From NCBI GenBank assembly GCA_019695305.1, contig JAIBAG010000021.1:1-37168 (forward strand): a stretch of 37,168 nucleotides of DNA. Direction: 5' to 3'. Position numbers and translations under genes: made by a program. This document shows positions 25,831 through 36,019 of this stretch, in pieces. This DNA is from a bacterium (GTDB taxonomy: Bacteria > UBA10199 > JAIBAG01). Each line of letters starts with the position of its first letter. The stretch's first letter is position 1. The notes under the pieces are model-generated. The model did no database searches. It was not told where the DNA came from and saw only the letters and a program-made list of their open reading frames with translations.

Positions 25831-26532
25831 ATGCGTAAAGCTAATCAATTGCGTCCGGTTAAAATAACCAAAAACTTCACTCGTTATGCTGAAGGTAGTG
25901 TTCTTATTGCACAAGGTCACACCAAGGTAATTTGCACGGCATCTATTGAAGAAGAAGTGCCCAGACATAAAAAGAACAGTGGTGAAGGCTGGGTAACGGC
26001 CGAATACCAAATGCTGCCTCGCGCCACGCACACCCGTAGCCCTCGTGAAGCTCAAAAAGGAAAAATTGGTGGCCGCACTATGGAAATTTCGCGTCTCATT
26101 GGACGTGCCTTACGTTCGGTGATTGATTTAAGAAAATTGGGTGAACGCTCCATCACCATCGACTGCGATGTGATTCAAGCCGACGGCGGGACGCGTTGTG
26201 CCAGTATTAACGGAGGTTATGTAGCGCTTGCTTTGGCTTGCCAAAAATTATTAAAATCGGGCAAGGTAACGCAAAACCCTATCACGGGTACTGTAGCAGC
26301 CATCAGCGCCGGTGTGTGCGATGGTACGGTGACGCTTGATTTAGATTACGAGCTGGATAGTGCCGCCGAAGTGGATATGAATTTTGTAATGAACGGTGAG
26401 GGCAATTTTGTGGAGGTACAGGGTACAGCTGAGCATAAGGCGTTTAGCTTTAAAGATCTTGTTGCCATGAAAGATGTGGCCTCCAAGGGGATTGAGCAAG
26501 TGATTGCGTTACAAAAGAAAGCTTTGAAGTAG
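25831..26532 (+). CDS. rph: Ribonuclease PH
   Basis: RNase PH trims tRNA 3' ends by phosphorolysis. The 233-residue protein starts [24 protein letters not shown]. It has [33 protein letters not shown], the phosphate-binding [17 protein letters not shown], and the active-site [23 protein letters not shown] lies 5 bases before the ATG. It is followed after 7 bp by rdgB, a frequent rph-rdgB pairing. Confidence 0.97.
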   Translation: MRKANQLRPVKITKNFTRYAEGSVLIAQGHTKVICTASIEEEVPRHKKNSGEGWVTAEYQMLPRATHTRSPREAQKGKIGGRTMEISRLIGRALRSVIDLRKLGERSITIDCDVIQADGGTRCASINGGYVALALACQKLLKSGKVTQNPITGTVAAISAGVCDGTVTLDLDYELDSAAEVDMNFVMNGEGNFVEVQGTAEHKAFSFKDLVAMKDVASKGIEQVIALQKKALK

Positions 26533-26539
26533 TGGATAG

Positions 26540-27130
26540 ATGAAAAAGAAAATTGTCATTGCTACTAAAAATACCGGTAAAACGCGTGAGCTACGCGAGA
26601 TGCTTACTCCTTTGGGTTTTGATGTTGTGGATTTGAATGAAGCTGGTTTTAAAGGGGAGATTGAAGAAACCGGAACAAGCTTTGAAGAAAATGCTCTTAT
26701 TAAAGCGAGAGCTATTTTTAAACAAAAAGGTGGTTACGTATTGGCCGATGATAGTGGTTTGGAATGTGACGATTTAGATGGTGATCCGGGTGTTTATAGT
26801 GCTCGTTTTGCCGGGCCTAAAGCAACCGACGAGGATAATAATAATATGTTGATTGAGCGGATGTCTCAAATTCACGATCCATCCCGTCGGGCGCGTTATG
26901 TATGTGTGCTAGTTTTAATTGATCCTGCCGGAAAAGAAACAGTTATTCGTGAAACCTGTGAGGGAATTATTACTCTTAATCCATCGGGCAAAGGAGGTTT
27001 TGGGTACGATCCTTATTTTTACCTGGCCGATAAAAAATGCACGATGGCCGAATTGCCGCTGGCTGTTAAAAATCAAATTTCACATCGGGGGAAGGCGTTA
27101 AAGAAGATGTTAGCACTTTTATCTGCTTAA
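26540..27130 (+). CDS. rdgB: XTP/dITP diphosphatase (HAM1/RdgB family)
   Basis: The enzyme hydrolyses dITP, XTP and other non-canonical purine nucleotides, preventing their incorporation. Motifs are IATKNTGKTRELREML at the start, TGTSFEENALIKARA-type (here ETGTSFEENALIKARA), VLADDSGLECDDLDGDPGVYSARFAG, and the C-terminal GKGGFGYDPYFY and NQISHRGKALKKM. The length of 196 residues is standard. It follows rph by 7 bp and its last 4 bases overlap the end of hrpB on the other strand. Confidence 0.97.
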   Translation: MKKKIVIATKNTGKTRELREMLTPLGFDVVDLNEAGFKGEIEETGTSFEENALIKARAIFKQKGGYVLADDSGLECDDLDGDPGVYSARFAGPKATDEDNNNMLIERMSQIHDPSRRARYVCVLVLIDPAGKETVIRETCEGIITLNPSGKGGFGYDPYFYLADKKCTMAELPLAVKNQISHRGKALKKMLALLSA

Positions 27131-29526
27131 CTTGGATTTTCGGGCCACTTGTGGCGGGGGTAACGACGCGATAATTCTTTGCGTACTTCCGGATAGGTAT
27201 TTTTCCAAAAACTTGCTAAATCACTCGTGACTTGCACGGGCCTGTAATTAGGAGCCAACAGATGAAAGAGAAGCGGGACTTGCCCGTTCATGAGTTTTGG
27301 ACCTTCTTTTAATCCAAAAAAATCTTGTAAGCGCGACGATACCCAGGGCGACTGATTGTTTTCATAATGAATTTGCGCGTTGCGGCCAGAAGGAAGTTTG
27401 AGGCTTGTGGGAAAATTCTTTTCTAAAAAAGATTGGAGAGAAGGATCTAAAAGATAAAAAAGATTTTGTGCTAAATCTAAGCCTTCTAATTCTTTTTGGG
27501 AGATGGCTTGATTGAAGAGGGCGGGGAGATCGAGACTCCAGCCTTCTTTAAATTTTTTAGCAGTCACAATGCGGTAAATTTGTTCTTTAAGGGCTTCGTT
27601 ATTTGTTTTGAGCGCGTATTCTTCTGTAAATTTCCAAGGGTCTTCAAAGTTTTTAAGATCCAAGTCGCTCCTTTCACGGAGGAGCACGCGCAAGGCTTCG
27701 GTTTTGTTGTGCGGTTCACCAGAACTCTCATCCAAAATTAATTCCCCATATTTGAGCAGTGATTTTTCCAGCACGCGCTTGCGTGTAGTGTCCCAAGTAT
27801 CAATCGTTTCATCGGTGAGTAACGGACTTTTTAAATCCATCAGCCAATTCACATCAATAGGGCAGTAGCACACGATGTCTGTCGTTAAGCTCTTCCCCTT
27901 ATTCTTTTTTTCGATGGCTTCGAGCACCACGTAAAACTCCGCTGTTTCGGTGATGGCCTTTTCCGGCATTTGCCCCGAGCCTCCCGTGCAAAAAACTAAA
28001 TCAAAACCTTTTTCCCGTTTTTTACGCTGGGCCACGCGATCGGGAAAAGCGGCTAGCAGGCATTGAGCGAGCTTTATTTTTTTCTTGGGTGTAGTAGATT
28101 TAATGAGGTTTAAAATTTGCTCTTCTGTTTTTCTCACCGCTGCCGATTTATTTTTAGAGTGCAGGCAATCTTCAATATTGGGATACGGAAAATCATCCTC
28201 GCTAATCATGGCAGCAAGGAGTGCGCCTTCTTCTCTTAATCCTGCATCCCGCGCTTGTAATACTAATTTAGCAAGACGTGGATGAAGAGGGAGGGCGGCC
28301 ATTTCTTTTCCCAAAGATGTAATCTTGTCATTTTCTATGGCGCCTAACATGGCAAGGAGGAGCATGGCTTGTGTGGCCGCTATTTCGGGCGGCATTTCAA
28401 ACCACGAGAGATCTTTTAATGGATGCAGTCCCATGTTAAAAATATTTAAAAAAGCTCCTGCCAAATCTGTGCGCCGTAATTCGGGTGCTTCAAAAGGAAT
28501 GCGTCCTTCAAAATCGGACTGTGTGTAAAGCCTGCGGCAAGTGCCTGGCCCGGTTCTTCCGGCGCGGCCGGCGCGTTGAATGGCTGAGGCTTTAGAAACA
28601 GATTTGGTTTGTAAGAGGGAAGCACCGTTCCAGGGTGATACACTCATTTGTTTATGTAATCCGCTATCAATCACGGTGGCTACTCCATCAATCGTGAGTG
28701 AACTTTCGGCAATATTGGTGGCTAAAATAATTTTAGTTTTATCCGACTTTTTAAAAATTCTTTCCTGTTCTTCTTTGCTAAAATCACCATGCAATCCCAA
28801 AATGGAAAAATTATTTTTTTCAAAAGGCAAAAGAGCTTCTTCGCAACGTCTAATGTCGGCTAGGCCCGGTAAAAAAACAAGAATATGACCTGTTTCATTT
28901 TTGGCGGTTAAATCGAGTATGGCCTGATACACCAACTTTTCTAATCGTTCTCGTGAAGGAAATGGCAAATATTCAAAACGGACGGGATGCACGGGCACAT
29001 TGACTTCTACAACCGGAGGATTATTCAAATAAGTTTTGAGTCCTTCGGCATCCAATGTTGCCGAAAGAAGAGCCAGTTTTAAATCGGGTCTTTTTGTTTT
29101 TTGAAGATGGACGAGGAGGCTTAAGGCCAAATCGGAATCTAAATGACGTTCGTGGAATTCATCCAAAATTACCAAGCCCACTTGACTTAACGTGGGGTTA
29201 GTCATCAGCTTACGGATAAATAAACCTTCGGTTAAAAAGAGAAGGCGTGTGGCTTTGGAGTTTTGAGCTTCGTGTCTGAATTGATAGCCTATGGTTTGAC
29301 CTACATCCTCCCCGTATTCTTCGGCTACGCGCAGCGCTGCCATTTTAGCGGCCAGACGCTTGGGAACTAATACCCAAATTTCTTTATTGGTAAGATTATT
29401 TTTTAAAAGATAGGGCGGAATGCGCGTAGTTTTACCCGAGCCGGGCGAGGCTTTAACAATAAGCGCGTTATGCTTTTTAAGCGCGTCTAAAATAGAAGGT
29501 AAATGGGCGTCAATAGGTAGTTTCAA
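27127..29526 (-). CDS. hrpB: ATP-dependent helicase HrpB
   Basis: HrpB is a DEAH-box (SF2) helicase found mainly in Gram-negative bacteria. Visible motifs are Walker A ASPGSGKTTRIP (around residues 25-36), DEFH in VILDEFHERHLDSDLAL, SAT in LLSATLDAEGL, ATNIAESSLTIDGV and QRAGRAGRTGPG. The HrpB C-terminal domain closes with the family signature VQVTSDLASFWKNTYPEVR and RRYPRHKWPENP. The length of 799 residues is close to the usual 800-830. It is a single gene, divergent from queG with 45 bp between them. Its cellular role is poorly defined. Confidence 0.96.
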   Translation of the reverse strand: MKLPIDAHLPSILDALKKHNALIVKASPGSGKTTRIPPYLLKNNLTNKEIWVLVPKRLAAKMAALRVAEEYGEDVGQTIGYQFRHEAQNSKATRLLFLTEGLFIRKLMTNPTLSQVGLVILDEFHERHLDSDLALSLLVHLQKTKRPDLKLALLSATLDAEGLKTYLNNPPVVEVNVPVHPVRFEYLPFPSRERLEKLVYQAILDLTAKNETGHILVFLPGLADIRRCEEALLPFEKNNFSILGLHGDFSKEEQERIFKKSDKTKIILATNIAESSLTIDGVATVIDSGLHKQMSVSPWNGASLLQTKSVSKASAIQRAGRAGRTGPGTCRRLYTQSDFEGRIPFEAPELRRTDLAGAFLNIFNMGLHPLKDLSWFEMPPEIAATQAMLLLAMLGAIENDKITSLGKEMAALPLHPRLAKLVLQARDAGLREEGALLAAMISEDDFPYPNIEDCLHSKNKSAAVRKTEEQILNLIKSTTPKKKIKLAQCLLAAFPDRVAQRKKREKGFDLVFCTGGSGQMPEKAITETAEFYVVLEAIEKKNKGKSLTTDIVCYCPIDVNWLMDLKSPLLTDETIDTWDTTRKRVLEKSLLKYGELILDESSGEPHNKTEALRVLLRERSDLDLKNFEDPWKFTEEYALKTNNEALKEQIYRIVTAKKFKEGWSLDLPALFNQAISQKELEGLDLAQNLFYLLDPSLQSFLEKNFPTSLKLPSGRNAQIHYENNQSPWVSSRLQDFFGLKEGPKLMNGQVPLLFHLLAPNYRPVQVTSDLASFWKNTYPEVRKELSRRYPRHKWPENPS

Positions 29527-29571
29527 AGGTAAGCTTGTTATATTCTACAAGATTTGCAATGACAAGGCTTG

Positions 29572-30501
29572 ATGAAAGACGTGATTAAACAAAAAGCCCT
29601 GGAGCTAGGCTTTGACCTGGTAGGGATTGCCCCGGCAGAGCCGCACCCGCACATGGCTTTTTTTGATGAATGGCTGGGCAAAGGCTATGACGCGGGAATG
29701 ACTTATCTTAAAAGAGGCCGTGATCGTCGCGCCAACCCGGACTTAATTTTACCGGGAGTAAAGAGTCTTATTGTGTGCGGCCTCACCTATCATACCAATT
29801 ACCCTTTTTCGATTGAGTCCACAGAAGAAGGCAGAGGCTGGATATCCCGTTATGCCTGGGGCGATGATTATCACGAGGTGATGGGGGAGATGCTTCAGAA
29901 ATTGGAAGCTGAAATTATTAAACTTGCTCCTCACGCTCAAACTAAAAGTTACGTGGATACCGGTGCCATACTAGAACGCAGTTATGCTGAAAGTGCGGGC
30001 CTTGGATGGATTGGCAAAAACACATGCCTCATTAATACCAAAAAGGGATCCTTTTTTTTTATTGGTGAAATACTCACTACTTTAGAACTGGAAAGTGACG
30101 TGCCGGATATCGATCATTGCGGCAAGTGTACGCGTTGTATTGATGCTTGTCCTACCCAGGCATTAAAACCATATGAATTAGATTCTCATAAATGTATTTC
30201 CTATCTCACCATTGAGCATCGTGGCGATATGCCCAGTAATATGGCCTCGCAACTTGGTCATCATTTGGTGGGCTGTGATATTTGCCAAGATGTGTGTCCC
30301 TGGAATGCCAAGGCTCCTGTAACCGATAATCATCATTTTAAGCCGCGCCCCGGGTTACTTGGGCCTTCTATACAGGAACTTAAGGCAATGGATGAAGAGA
30401 GTTTTAAAACCCGTTTTCATAATAGCCCTATCAAAAGGCTTAAATACGCGGGCTTAAAGAGAAATCTGGCTTTGGCCGCATCTAGGCCTAAACAGGATTA
30501 G
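29572..30501 (+). CDS. queG: Epoxyqueuosine reductase
   Basis: QueG performs the last step of queuosine tRNA modification, reducing epoxyqueuosine with a cobalamin and two [4Fe-4S] clusters. The two cluster motifs are CGKCTRCIDACP (around residues 183-194) and CDICQDVCPWN (about 238-248). YVDTGAILERSYAESAGLGWIGKNT carries the conserved catalytic Asp region. The 309-residue length fits the short form without HEAT repeats. ATG 29572 is preferred to the overlapping TTG at 29569 because of AAGG a few bases upstream. Confidence 0.95.
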   Translation: MKDVIKQKALELGFDLVGIAPAEPHPHMAFFDEWLGKGYDAGMTYLKRGRDRRANPDLILPGVKSLIVCGLTYHTNYPFSIESTEEGRGWISRYAWGDDYHEVMGEMLQKLEAEIIKLAPHAQTKSYVDTGAILERSYAESAGLGWIGKNTCLINTKKGSFFFIGEILTTLELESDVPDIDHCGKCTRCIDACPTQALKPYELDSHKCISYLTIEHRGDMPSNMASQLGHHLVGCDICQDVCPWNAKAPVTDNHHFKPRPGLLGPSIQELKAMDEESFKTRFHNSPIKRLKYAGLKRNLALAASRPKQD

Positions 30502-30504
30502 GGG

Positions 30505-30533
30505 TTGACAAGGGCTTGTAAATCGAATACTTA
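30505..30533 (+). promoter_or_regulatory. Candidate promoter of rpsT
   Basis: A consensus TTGACA lies at 30505-30510, directly after the queG stop. A weaker -10-like sequence lies about 15-17 bases on (AATACTTA near 30527-30533). It is 42 bases before the rpsT start, whose ribosome site is TAGGAGA. Confidence 0.5.
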
Positions 30534-30574
30534 CTGCCCCGCTTGTGAAGAAGTATTTTTTATAGGAGATTTTA

Positions 30575-30832
30575 ATGGCAACCCATGCATCAGCTTTAAA
30601 AAGACAACGTCAAAACGAAAAACGCAGAGACCGTAACCGTAAAACACGCGCCAATATCCGTACGCTTGTTAAAAGTTTAATGGCCGCTACCAAAAAAGAA
30701 GAGGCCGAAAAGCTGTTTCGCAAGGTTGAAAGTTTTATCCATAAAGCAGCCCATAAAAAAGTGTTGCACCGCAAAACAGCTGCTCGTCGTATTGCCGGCT
30801 TGTCGCGTTTTGTAAAAAAGCTCGCTGCTTAA
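30575..30832 (+). CDS. rpsT: 30S ribosomal protein S20
   Basis: The 85-residue basic helical protein has the S20 pattern: ATHASALKRQRQNEKRRDRN, KTRANIRTLVKSL, and HKAAHKKVLHRKTAARRIAGLSRFVKKL-like C-terminus. It binds 16S rRNA early in 30S assembly. AGGAGA lies shortly before the ATG. The gene is monocistronic or leads into the ferritin-like gene 35 bp downstream. Confidence 0.96.
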   Translation: MATHASALKRQRQNEKRRDRNRKTRANIRTLVKSLMAATKKEEAEKLFRKVESFIHKAAHKKVLHRKTAARRIAGLSRFVKKLAA

Positions 30833-30867
30833 TTCAATTAAAGGGGTAAGGTAGTAGGAGGTGTTTT

Positions 30868-31449
30868 GTGATAAAAGACGTCCTTAAAACTATTGTTGCC
30901 TCACCCCATCTAGAAGCCCGCTGGCTCAATACTCTTTCATTACTCGAACGCATTGGCGCCCGTAAAATCAGTAAAACTGTCTGTGAAACTCATCCTAAAG
31001 CACATGTATTAAAACATCTTGCCGATGAAAGTCGTCACGCTTTTGCTTTTAAGCAATTGTCCGAAAATGTGATGAAAGGCGAAGAGGGGATGATTTGCGA
31101 AGAAGAAGCAATTAGCTATTTTCAGATGTTGGATGCTTCTTTGGCCGAATGGCTTAGCGACGTTTTGAGGGGTTCTTATAATAGTTATGCCAGTTATTTA
31201 TTAACAACCACCATGATTGAACGTCGCGCCATGAAGATGTATCCGCTTTACCGCAGCATGACATCCAGCGAAGTTGTGAAGGATGAATTGCAAAAAATTA
31301 TTTTGGAAGAAGCCGATCATAAACCGCAGATAGAAGAAGAAACAGAATCTCTGCTTAAAAATTACGGTTATACACTAGACGACCCAGAGAAGATTGAAAA
31401 CAAACTTTACAGGGTTTTTGAACATGCGCTCGAAAAAGCCGTGGCTTAA
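30868..31449 (+). CDS. Ferritin-like (diiron four-helix) protein of unknown role
   Basis: The start is GTG at 30868 with GGAGG 7 bases upstream. The 193 residues are almost entirely helical. Four carboxylate/His groups spaced as in ferritin-like folds are visible: Glu in LSLLERIGARK, ExxH in LADESRHAFAF, Glu in TTMIERRAMKMY, and ExxH in ILEEADHKPQ. This is the E...ExxH...E...ExxH pattern of diiron proteins. The specific substrate is unknown. Its neighbours on the other strand are Grx4 and BolA (iron-sulfur trafficking), which suggests an iron-linked job, but this is inference. Its last 4 bases overlap the end of the glutaredoxin gene. Confidence 0.75.
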   Translation: MIKDVLKTIVASPHLEARWLNTLSLLERIGARKISKTVCETHPKAHVLKHLADESRHAFAFKQLSENVMKGEEGMICEEEAISYFQMLDASLAEWLSDVLRGSYNSYASYLLTTTMIERRAMKMYPLYRSMTSSEVVKDELQKIILEEADHKPQIEEETESLLKNYGYTLDDPEKIENKLYRVFEHALEKAVA

Positions 31450-31754
31450 GCTTCGTCAATCGCCTTTTTTAATTCCCCACGCTGGTACATCTCGGTTACA
31501 ATATCGCAACCACCAATAAATTGTCCTTTAATGAATACCTGAGGAATAGTGGGCCAGTTGGTAAAGTCTTTAATGCCTTGGCGGATAGCGGGGTCGGCCA
31601 GGACGTTAACTCCAACGGGTGTGGCGCCGGCCATTTGTAAGGCTTTAATTGTTTGTGCTGAAAAACCACATTGAGGGGCTTCGGGTGTGCCTTTCATAAA
31701 CACAATCACTTTATTGGTATCAATTAAATTTTTAATTTGTTCTTGTACGCTCAT
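31446..31754 (-). CDS. grxD: Monothiol glutaredoxin, Grx4 family
   Basis: The 102-residue protein contains the monothiol CGFS motif in KGTPEAPQCGFSAQT (Cys near residue 28), a glutathione-binding WPTIPQVFIKGQFIGGCD, and the MYQRGEL C-terminal region. Family members bind a [2Fe-2S] cluster with glutathione, often as a heterodimer with BolA, and deliver clusters to targets. The bolA gene lies immediately upstream with 2 bp between, so the two are cotranscribed. Start is supported by AAGGA a few bases upstream. Confidence 0.96.
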   Translation of the reverse strand: MSVQEQIKNLIDTNKVIVFMKGTPEAPQCGFSAQTIKALQMAGATPVGVNVLADPAIRQGIKDFTNWPTIPQVFIKGQFIGGCDIVTEMYQRGELKKAIDEA

Positions 31755-31756
31755 AT

Positions 31757-32014
31757 TTATCCTTTCTTAAACTTTTCAAATTCTTCGGTGGTGTAGGTTT
31801 TAAGGGTTAAGGCATGTAATTCGCCCTTTAATTTTTCTCTTAGCGGGTTTAGCACCATTTGATGCTGGGCTATTAGCATTTTACCCTTAAACAAATCGCT
31901 TACCACAATGGCTTGCAAATGGTCTCCGTCACCAACTAAATCGTTAATGGTTACTTGCGAGCCTGGTAGCGCTTGTTCAATCATATTTTTTACTACTGTT
32001 AAATCCATTGGCAT
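31757..32014 (-). CDS. bolA: BolA family protein
   Basis: The 85-residue protein begins MPMDLTVVKNMIEQALPG and has the BolA alpha/beta signature: VGDGDHLQAIVVSDLFKGK and QHQMVLNPLREKLKGELHALTLKTYT. The conserved His in HALTLKT region is the usual cluster ligand. It pairs with the Grx4 gene 2 bp downstream; BolA-Grx4 complexes handle [2Fe-2S] clusters. The start could also be Met3 at 32008; no ribosome site decides. Confidence 0.94.
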   Translation of the reverse strand: MPMDLTVVKNMIEQALPGSQVTINDLVGDGDHLQAIVVSDLFKGKMLIAQHQMVLNPLREKLKGELHALTLKTYTTEEFEKFKKG

Positions 32015-32054
32015 GTGTGTGGAGTAGCAATCGCCGTAATAATTGTCAATTGCC

Positions 32055-32083
32055 TTGACACTCCGTACTGCTTCGCACTATAT
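32055..32083 (+). promoter_or_regulatory. Promoter of the initiator tRNA gene
   Basis: TTGACA at 32055-32060 matches the consensus fully. CTATAT (32078-32083) follows with a 17-base spacer, and the tRNA begins 17 bases further. It lies in the space divergent from bolA. Confidence 0.75.
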
Positions 32084-32099
32084 CAACGCTCACTTAAAG

Positions 32100-32173
<74 letters not shown>

Positions 32174-32181
32174 CATTAACG

Positions 32182-32220
32182 GTGCCGGTGTGTTGGTACA
32201 ATAAATCAACACATCGGTAC
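32182..32220 (+). other. Stable hairpin between initiator tRNA and serA
   Basis: GTGCCGGTGTGTTG (32182-32195) pairs with CAACACATCGGTAC (32207-32220): 14 pairs including two G-U wobbles, with an 11-base loop. It lies 8 bases after the tRNA and 30 bases before serA. There is no T run, so it is not a classical terminator. It may assist tRNA 3' processing or regulate serA, which has no visible ribosome site. Confidence 0.65.
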
Positions 32221-32250
32221 TTAAAAAACCAACCTTAAAAATAAACCACT

Positions 32251-33840
32251 ATGAAAGTACTCATTTCAGATGAACTCTCCGAAACAGCAGTAAAAATTTT
32301 AAAAGATGCCGGCGTTGAAGTAGATTTTCAACCCAAGCTGGGTAAAGATGTGGAAGCCTTAAAAAAGGCTGTGGCTACTGCCGACGGTTTAGCTATTCGT
32401 TCGGCCAGCAAAATTACTGCCGAAATTATTGATTGTGCTCCCAAATTAAAAGTAATTGGTCGTGCTGGTATTGGGGTTGATAACGTCGATATCCCATACG
32501 CTTCTAAAAAAGGCATCATTGTCATGAACACGCCTTTTGGTAACACGGTAACCACAGCCGAGCATGCCATCAGCATGATGTGTGCCTTAACGCGCAGCAT
32601 TCCTCAAGCCACCGCCAGTATGAAGGCTGGTAAATGGGAAAAAAACCGTTTCATGGGTAGCGAGCTGTATCAAAAAACTTTAGGTCTCATTGGTTGTGGT
32701 AATATTGGAAAAATTGTGGCCGACCGCGCTTTGGGTTTAAAGATGAAAGTGTCCACCTACGATCCGTTTTTAACCGATGAAGTGGCTGCTCAGTTGGGTG
32801 TTAAAAAAGTGGAATTAGACGAGCTGTTTAAAACCGCCGATTACATCACTATCCATGTTCCTAAAACCGATAAAACTGCTAATTTGTTAAATAAGGATGC
32901 ATTTGCCAAGATGAAAAAGGGCGTGTATCTCATCAATTGCGCCCGCGGTGGTATTGTAAACGAAGCCGACTTAGCCGATGCTATTGAAAAAGGAATTGTT
33001 GCTGGCGCTGCTTTAGACGTGTTTGATAAAGAACCGGTAGATCCTAATCATCCTCTGTTAAAATTAGATCAAGTGATTTGCACCCCTCATTTGGGCGCCT
33101 CCACCGATGAAGCACAAGAAAATGTGGCATTGGATGTGGCTCGTCAAATTGCCAACTTTTTAAAAACCGGTACCATTGAAAACGCATTAAACGTTCCCTC
33201 GGTAAGCGGTGAGGTTTTAAAACAAATTGGACCCTCTTTGGTATTAGCCGAAAAATTGGGTAGCTTGCAGGCACAACTGGCTGGCGAATCACCAACCGAA
33301 GTGGCTGTTGAGTATTCGGGTGAAATTTCCAAACAACCTGTAGCGCCGCTTACAGTAGCTTTCCTAAAAGGATTACTCACGCCCATTTTAGAAGATGCGT
33401 CGGTAAATTCTATTAATGCGCCGCACATTGCCAAAGAACGTGGTATTAAAGTTGTAGAAAGTAAAGTTGCCGAAAACGACAATTATGCTTCTCTCATTAC
33501 CGCTACTCTTAAATTTAAAAATTCTACCCGAGTGGTAGCTGGTGCGCTTTTTGGGAAAAATCATCCACGTATTGTGCGTGTAGATAATTACTTTTTAGAA
33601 GCTGTACCCGAAGGTAAAATTTTGGTTGTGCTTAACAAAGATCAACCGGGTGTGGTAGGTAACATTGGTACCATTTTGGCTAAAAACAATATTAATATTT
33701 CTCGTTTGCAATTGGGGCTTGAACCGTCCACCAAAAATGCTACTTCCTTTTATAATGTAGAAGGAAATATTGATAATAAAGTGGTGGATGAAATTTCTAA
33801 AGTGCCGGGTATGATTAAAGTACAACTGGTTCAATTATAG
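32251..33840 (+). CDS. serA: D-3-phosphoglycerate dehydrogenase (long form with ACT domain)
   Basis: SerA oxidises 3-phosphoglycerate in the first step of serine synthesis. The 529-residue protein has the 2-hydroxyacid dehydrogenase core: GRAGIGVDNVDI, NAD-binding LGLIGCGNIGKIVADRA, the catalytic Arg in INCARGGIVNEADL, the Glu in DVFDKEP and the His in TPHLGASTDEAQ. An intervening domain (about 320-450) and a C-terminal ACT domain (ILVVLNKDQPGVVGNIGTIL) give the type-1 long form, in which serine may inhibit by binding the ACT dimer. No ribosome site is seen before the ATG. Confidence 0.97.
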   Translation: MKVLISDELSETAVKILKDAGVEVDFQPKLGKDVEALKKAVATADGLAIRSASKITAEIIDCAPKLKVIGRAGIGVDNVDIPYASKKGIIVMNTPFGNTVTTAEHAISMMCALTRSIPQATASMKAGKWEKNRFMGSELYQKTLGLIGCGNIGKIVADRALGLKMKVSTYDPFLTDEVAAQLGVKKVELDELFKTADYITIHVPKTDKTANLLNKDAFAKMKKGVYLINCARGGIVNEADLADAIEKGIVAGAALDVFDKEPVDPNHPLLKLDQVICTPHLGASTDEAQENVALDVARQIANFLKTGTIENALNVPSVSGEVLKQIGPSLVLAEKLGSLQAQLAGESPTEVAVEYSGEISKQPVAPLTVAFLKGLLTPILEDASVNSINAPHIAKERGIKVVESKVAENDNYASLITATLKFKNSTRVVAGALFGKNHPRIVRVDNYFLEAVPEGKILVVLNKDQPGVVGNIGTILAKNNINISRLQLGLEPSTKNATSFYNVEGNIDNKVVDEISKVPGMIKVQLVQL

Positions 33841-33844
33841 ATGA

Positions 33845-35217
<1,373 letters not shown>

Positions 35218-35370
35218 TAAGTAAAATCAAATACTTATAAATCATTTTGTAGTCCAGTGAATTGACCTAGAAAACTAAAAAAAAATAGCAACATATTGCG
35301 TTATTTGCCGATAAGTTTAATACAGGGGTGGGGTGTGTGAAAAAGGTTTGGGCATTTTAGGAGTTTTATT

Positions 35371-35766
35371 ATGAATAAAAAAATGAACATTTTTTTTGCT
35401 GTATTGATGATAGCGGCTACTTTTTTGGTAAGTTCTTGTGGTGGCGATGCTGAGCGCGGTATTGTTTTTCCCGAGGGTACCGATGAGAATGGTGATGTAA
35501 TTGTAGTACCTCCCGATACTGATTTAGACGACGATGGTGTTCTTGATACTTTAGATGAGTTTCCGGCCGATCCTAGCGAAAGTACCGATACCGATAACGA
35601 CGGCGTGGGTGATAACTCGGATAATTGTCCTACTGTTAATTCCAACAACTTAAATGATCGTGATGATGATGGTGTTGGTGATATCTGTGATAACTGCCCG
35701 GATAACGATAATGCCGATCAGGTAGATACAGATGAAGATGGTATTGGCGATGCTTGTGAAGTATAA
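35371..35766 (+). CDS. Lipoprotein with thrombospondin type-3 calcium-binding repeats
   Basis: The 131-residue protein has a lipoprotein signal (FFAVLMIAATFLVSSC, lipid Cys near residue 24) and then an Asp-rich region of type-3 repeats: DLDDDGVLDTLDEFP, DTDNDGVGDNSDNCP, DRDDDGVGDICDNCP and DTDEDGIGDACEV. Each carries the DxDxDG calcium-binding loop. Such repeats usually form part of larger surface proteins such as OmpA-type or adhesins. Here they make up nearly the whole protein, so it may be a small calcium-binding spacer or a truncated gene. AGGAG lies 7 bases before the ATG. Confidence 0.85.
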   Translation: MNKKMNIFFAVLMIAATFLVSSCGGDAERGIVFPEGTDENGDVIVVPPDTDLDDDGVLDTLDEFPADPSESTDTDNDGVGDNSDNCPTVNSNNLNDRDDDGVGDICDNCPDNDNADQVDTDEDGIGDACEV

Positions 35767-35831
35767 AAAGAGCCTTGCGTAACTCCTTAAAAATATTCAG
35801 ATTTATTTTGAATTTATTTTATAAAATAATC

Positions 35832-35860
35832 TTGACATTCTAGCTCAATCCCCATAAATT
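35832..35860 (+). promoter_or_regulatory. Strong candidate promoter upstream of the tRNA-tuf cluster
   Basis: TTGACA (35832-35837) and TAAATT (35855-35860) are separated by exactly 17 bases. Transcription would start near 35867, about 300 bases before the first tRNA. Confidence 0.65.
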
Positions 35861-35866
35861 GCGCAA

Positions 35867-35992
35867 ACTTTTGAGAGAAGCCCAAAAGTAAATTCTTACG
35901 GCCGGAGATACATCAAATATCTAAAAAGAATCAATCATTTCAATAACATAAAACTGTTTTGAAACCACCGATTCCTATCTCCTTTTTTATCT
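35867..35992 (+). ncRNA. Possible structured leader or small RNA ahead of the tRNA cluster
   Basis: This stretch has no protein-coding frame. A hairpin CTTTTG...CAAAAG begins within 5 bases of the predicted start of transcription. GGAGATA (about 35911) can pair with TATCTCC (about 35977), which is followed directly by a T-rich run (TTTTTTATC). A transcript ending there would be about 125 nt. It resembles no RNA family that I can name, and it may simply be an untranslated leader of the tRNA operon. Confidence 0.3.
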
Positions 35993-36019
35993 TTTTTAGG
36001 GCTTTTCATCATTTATTTT

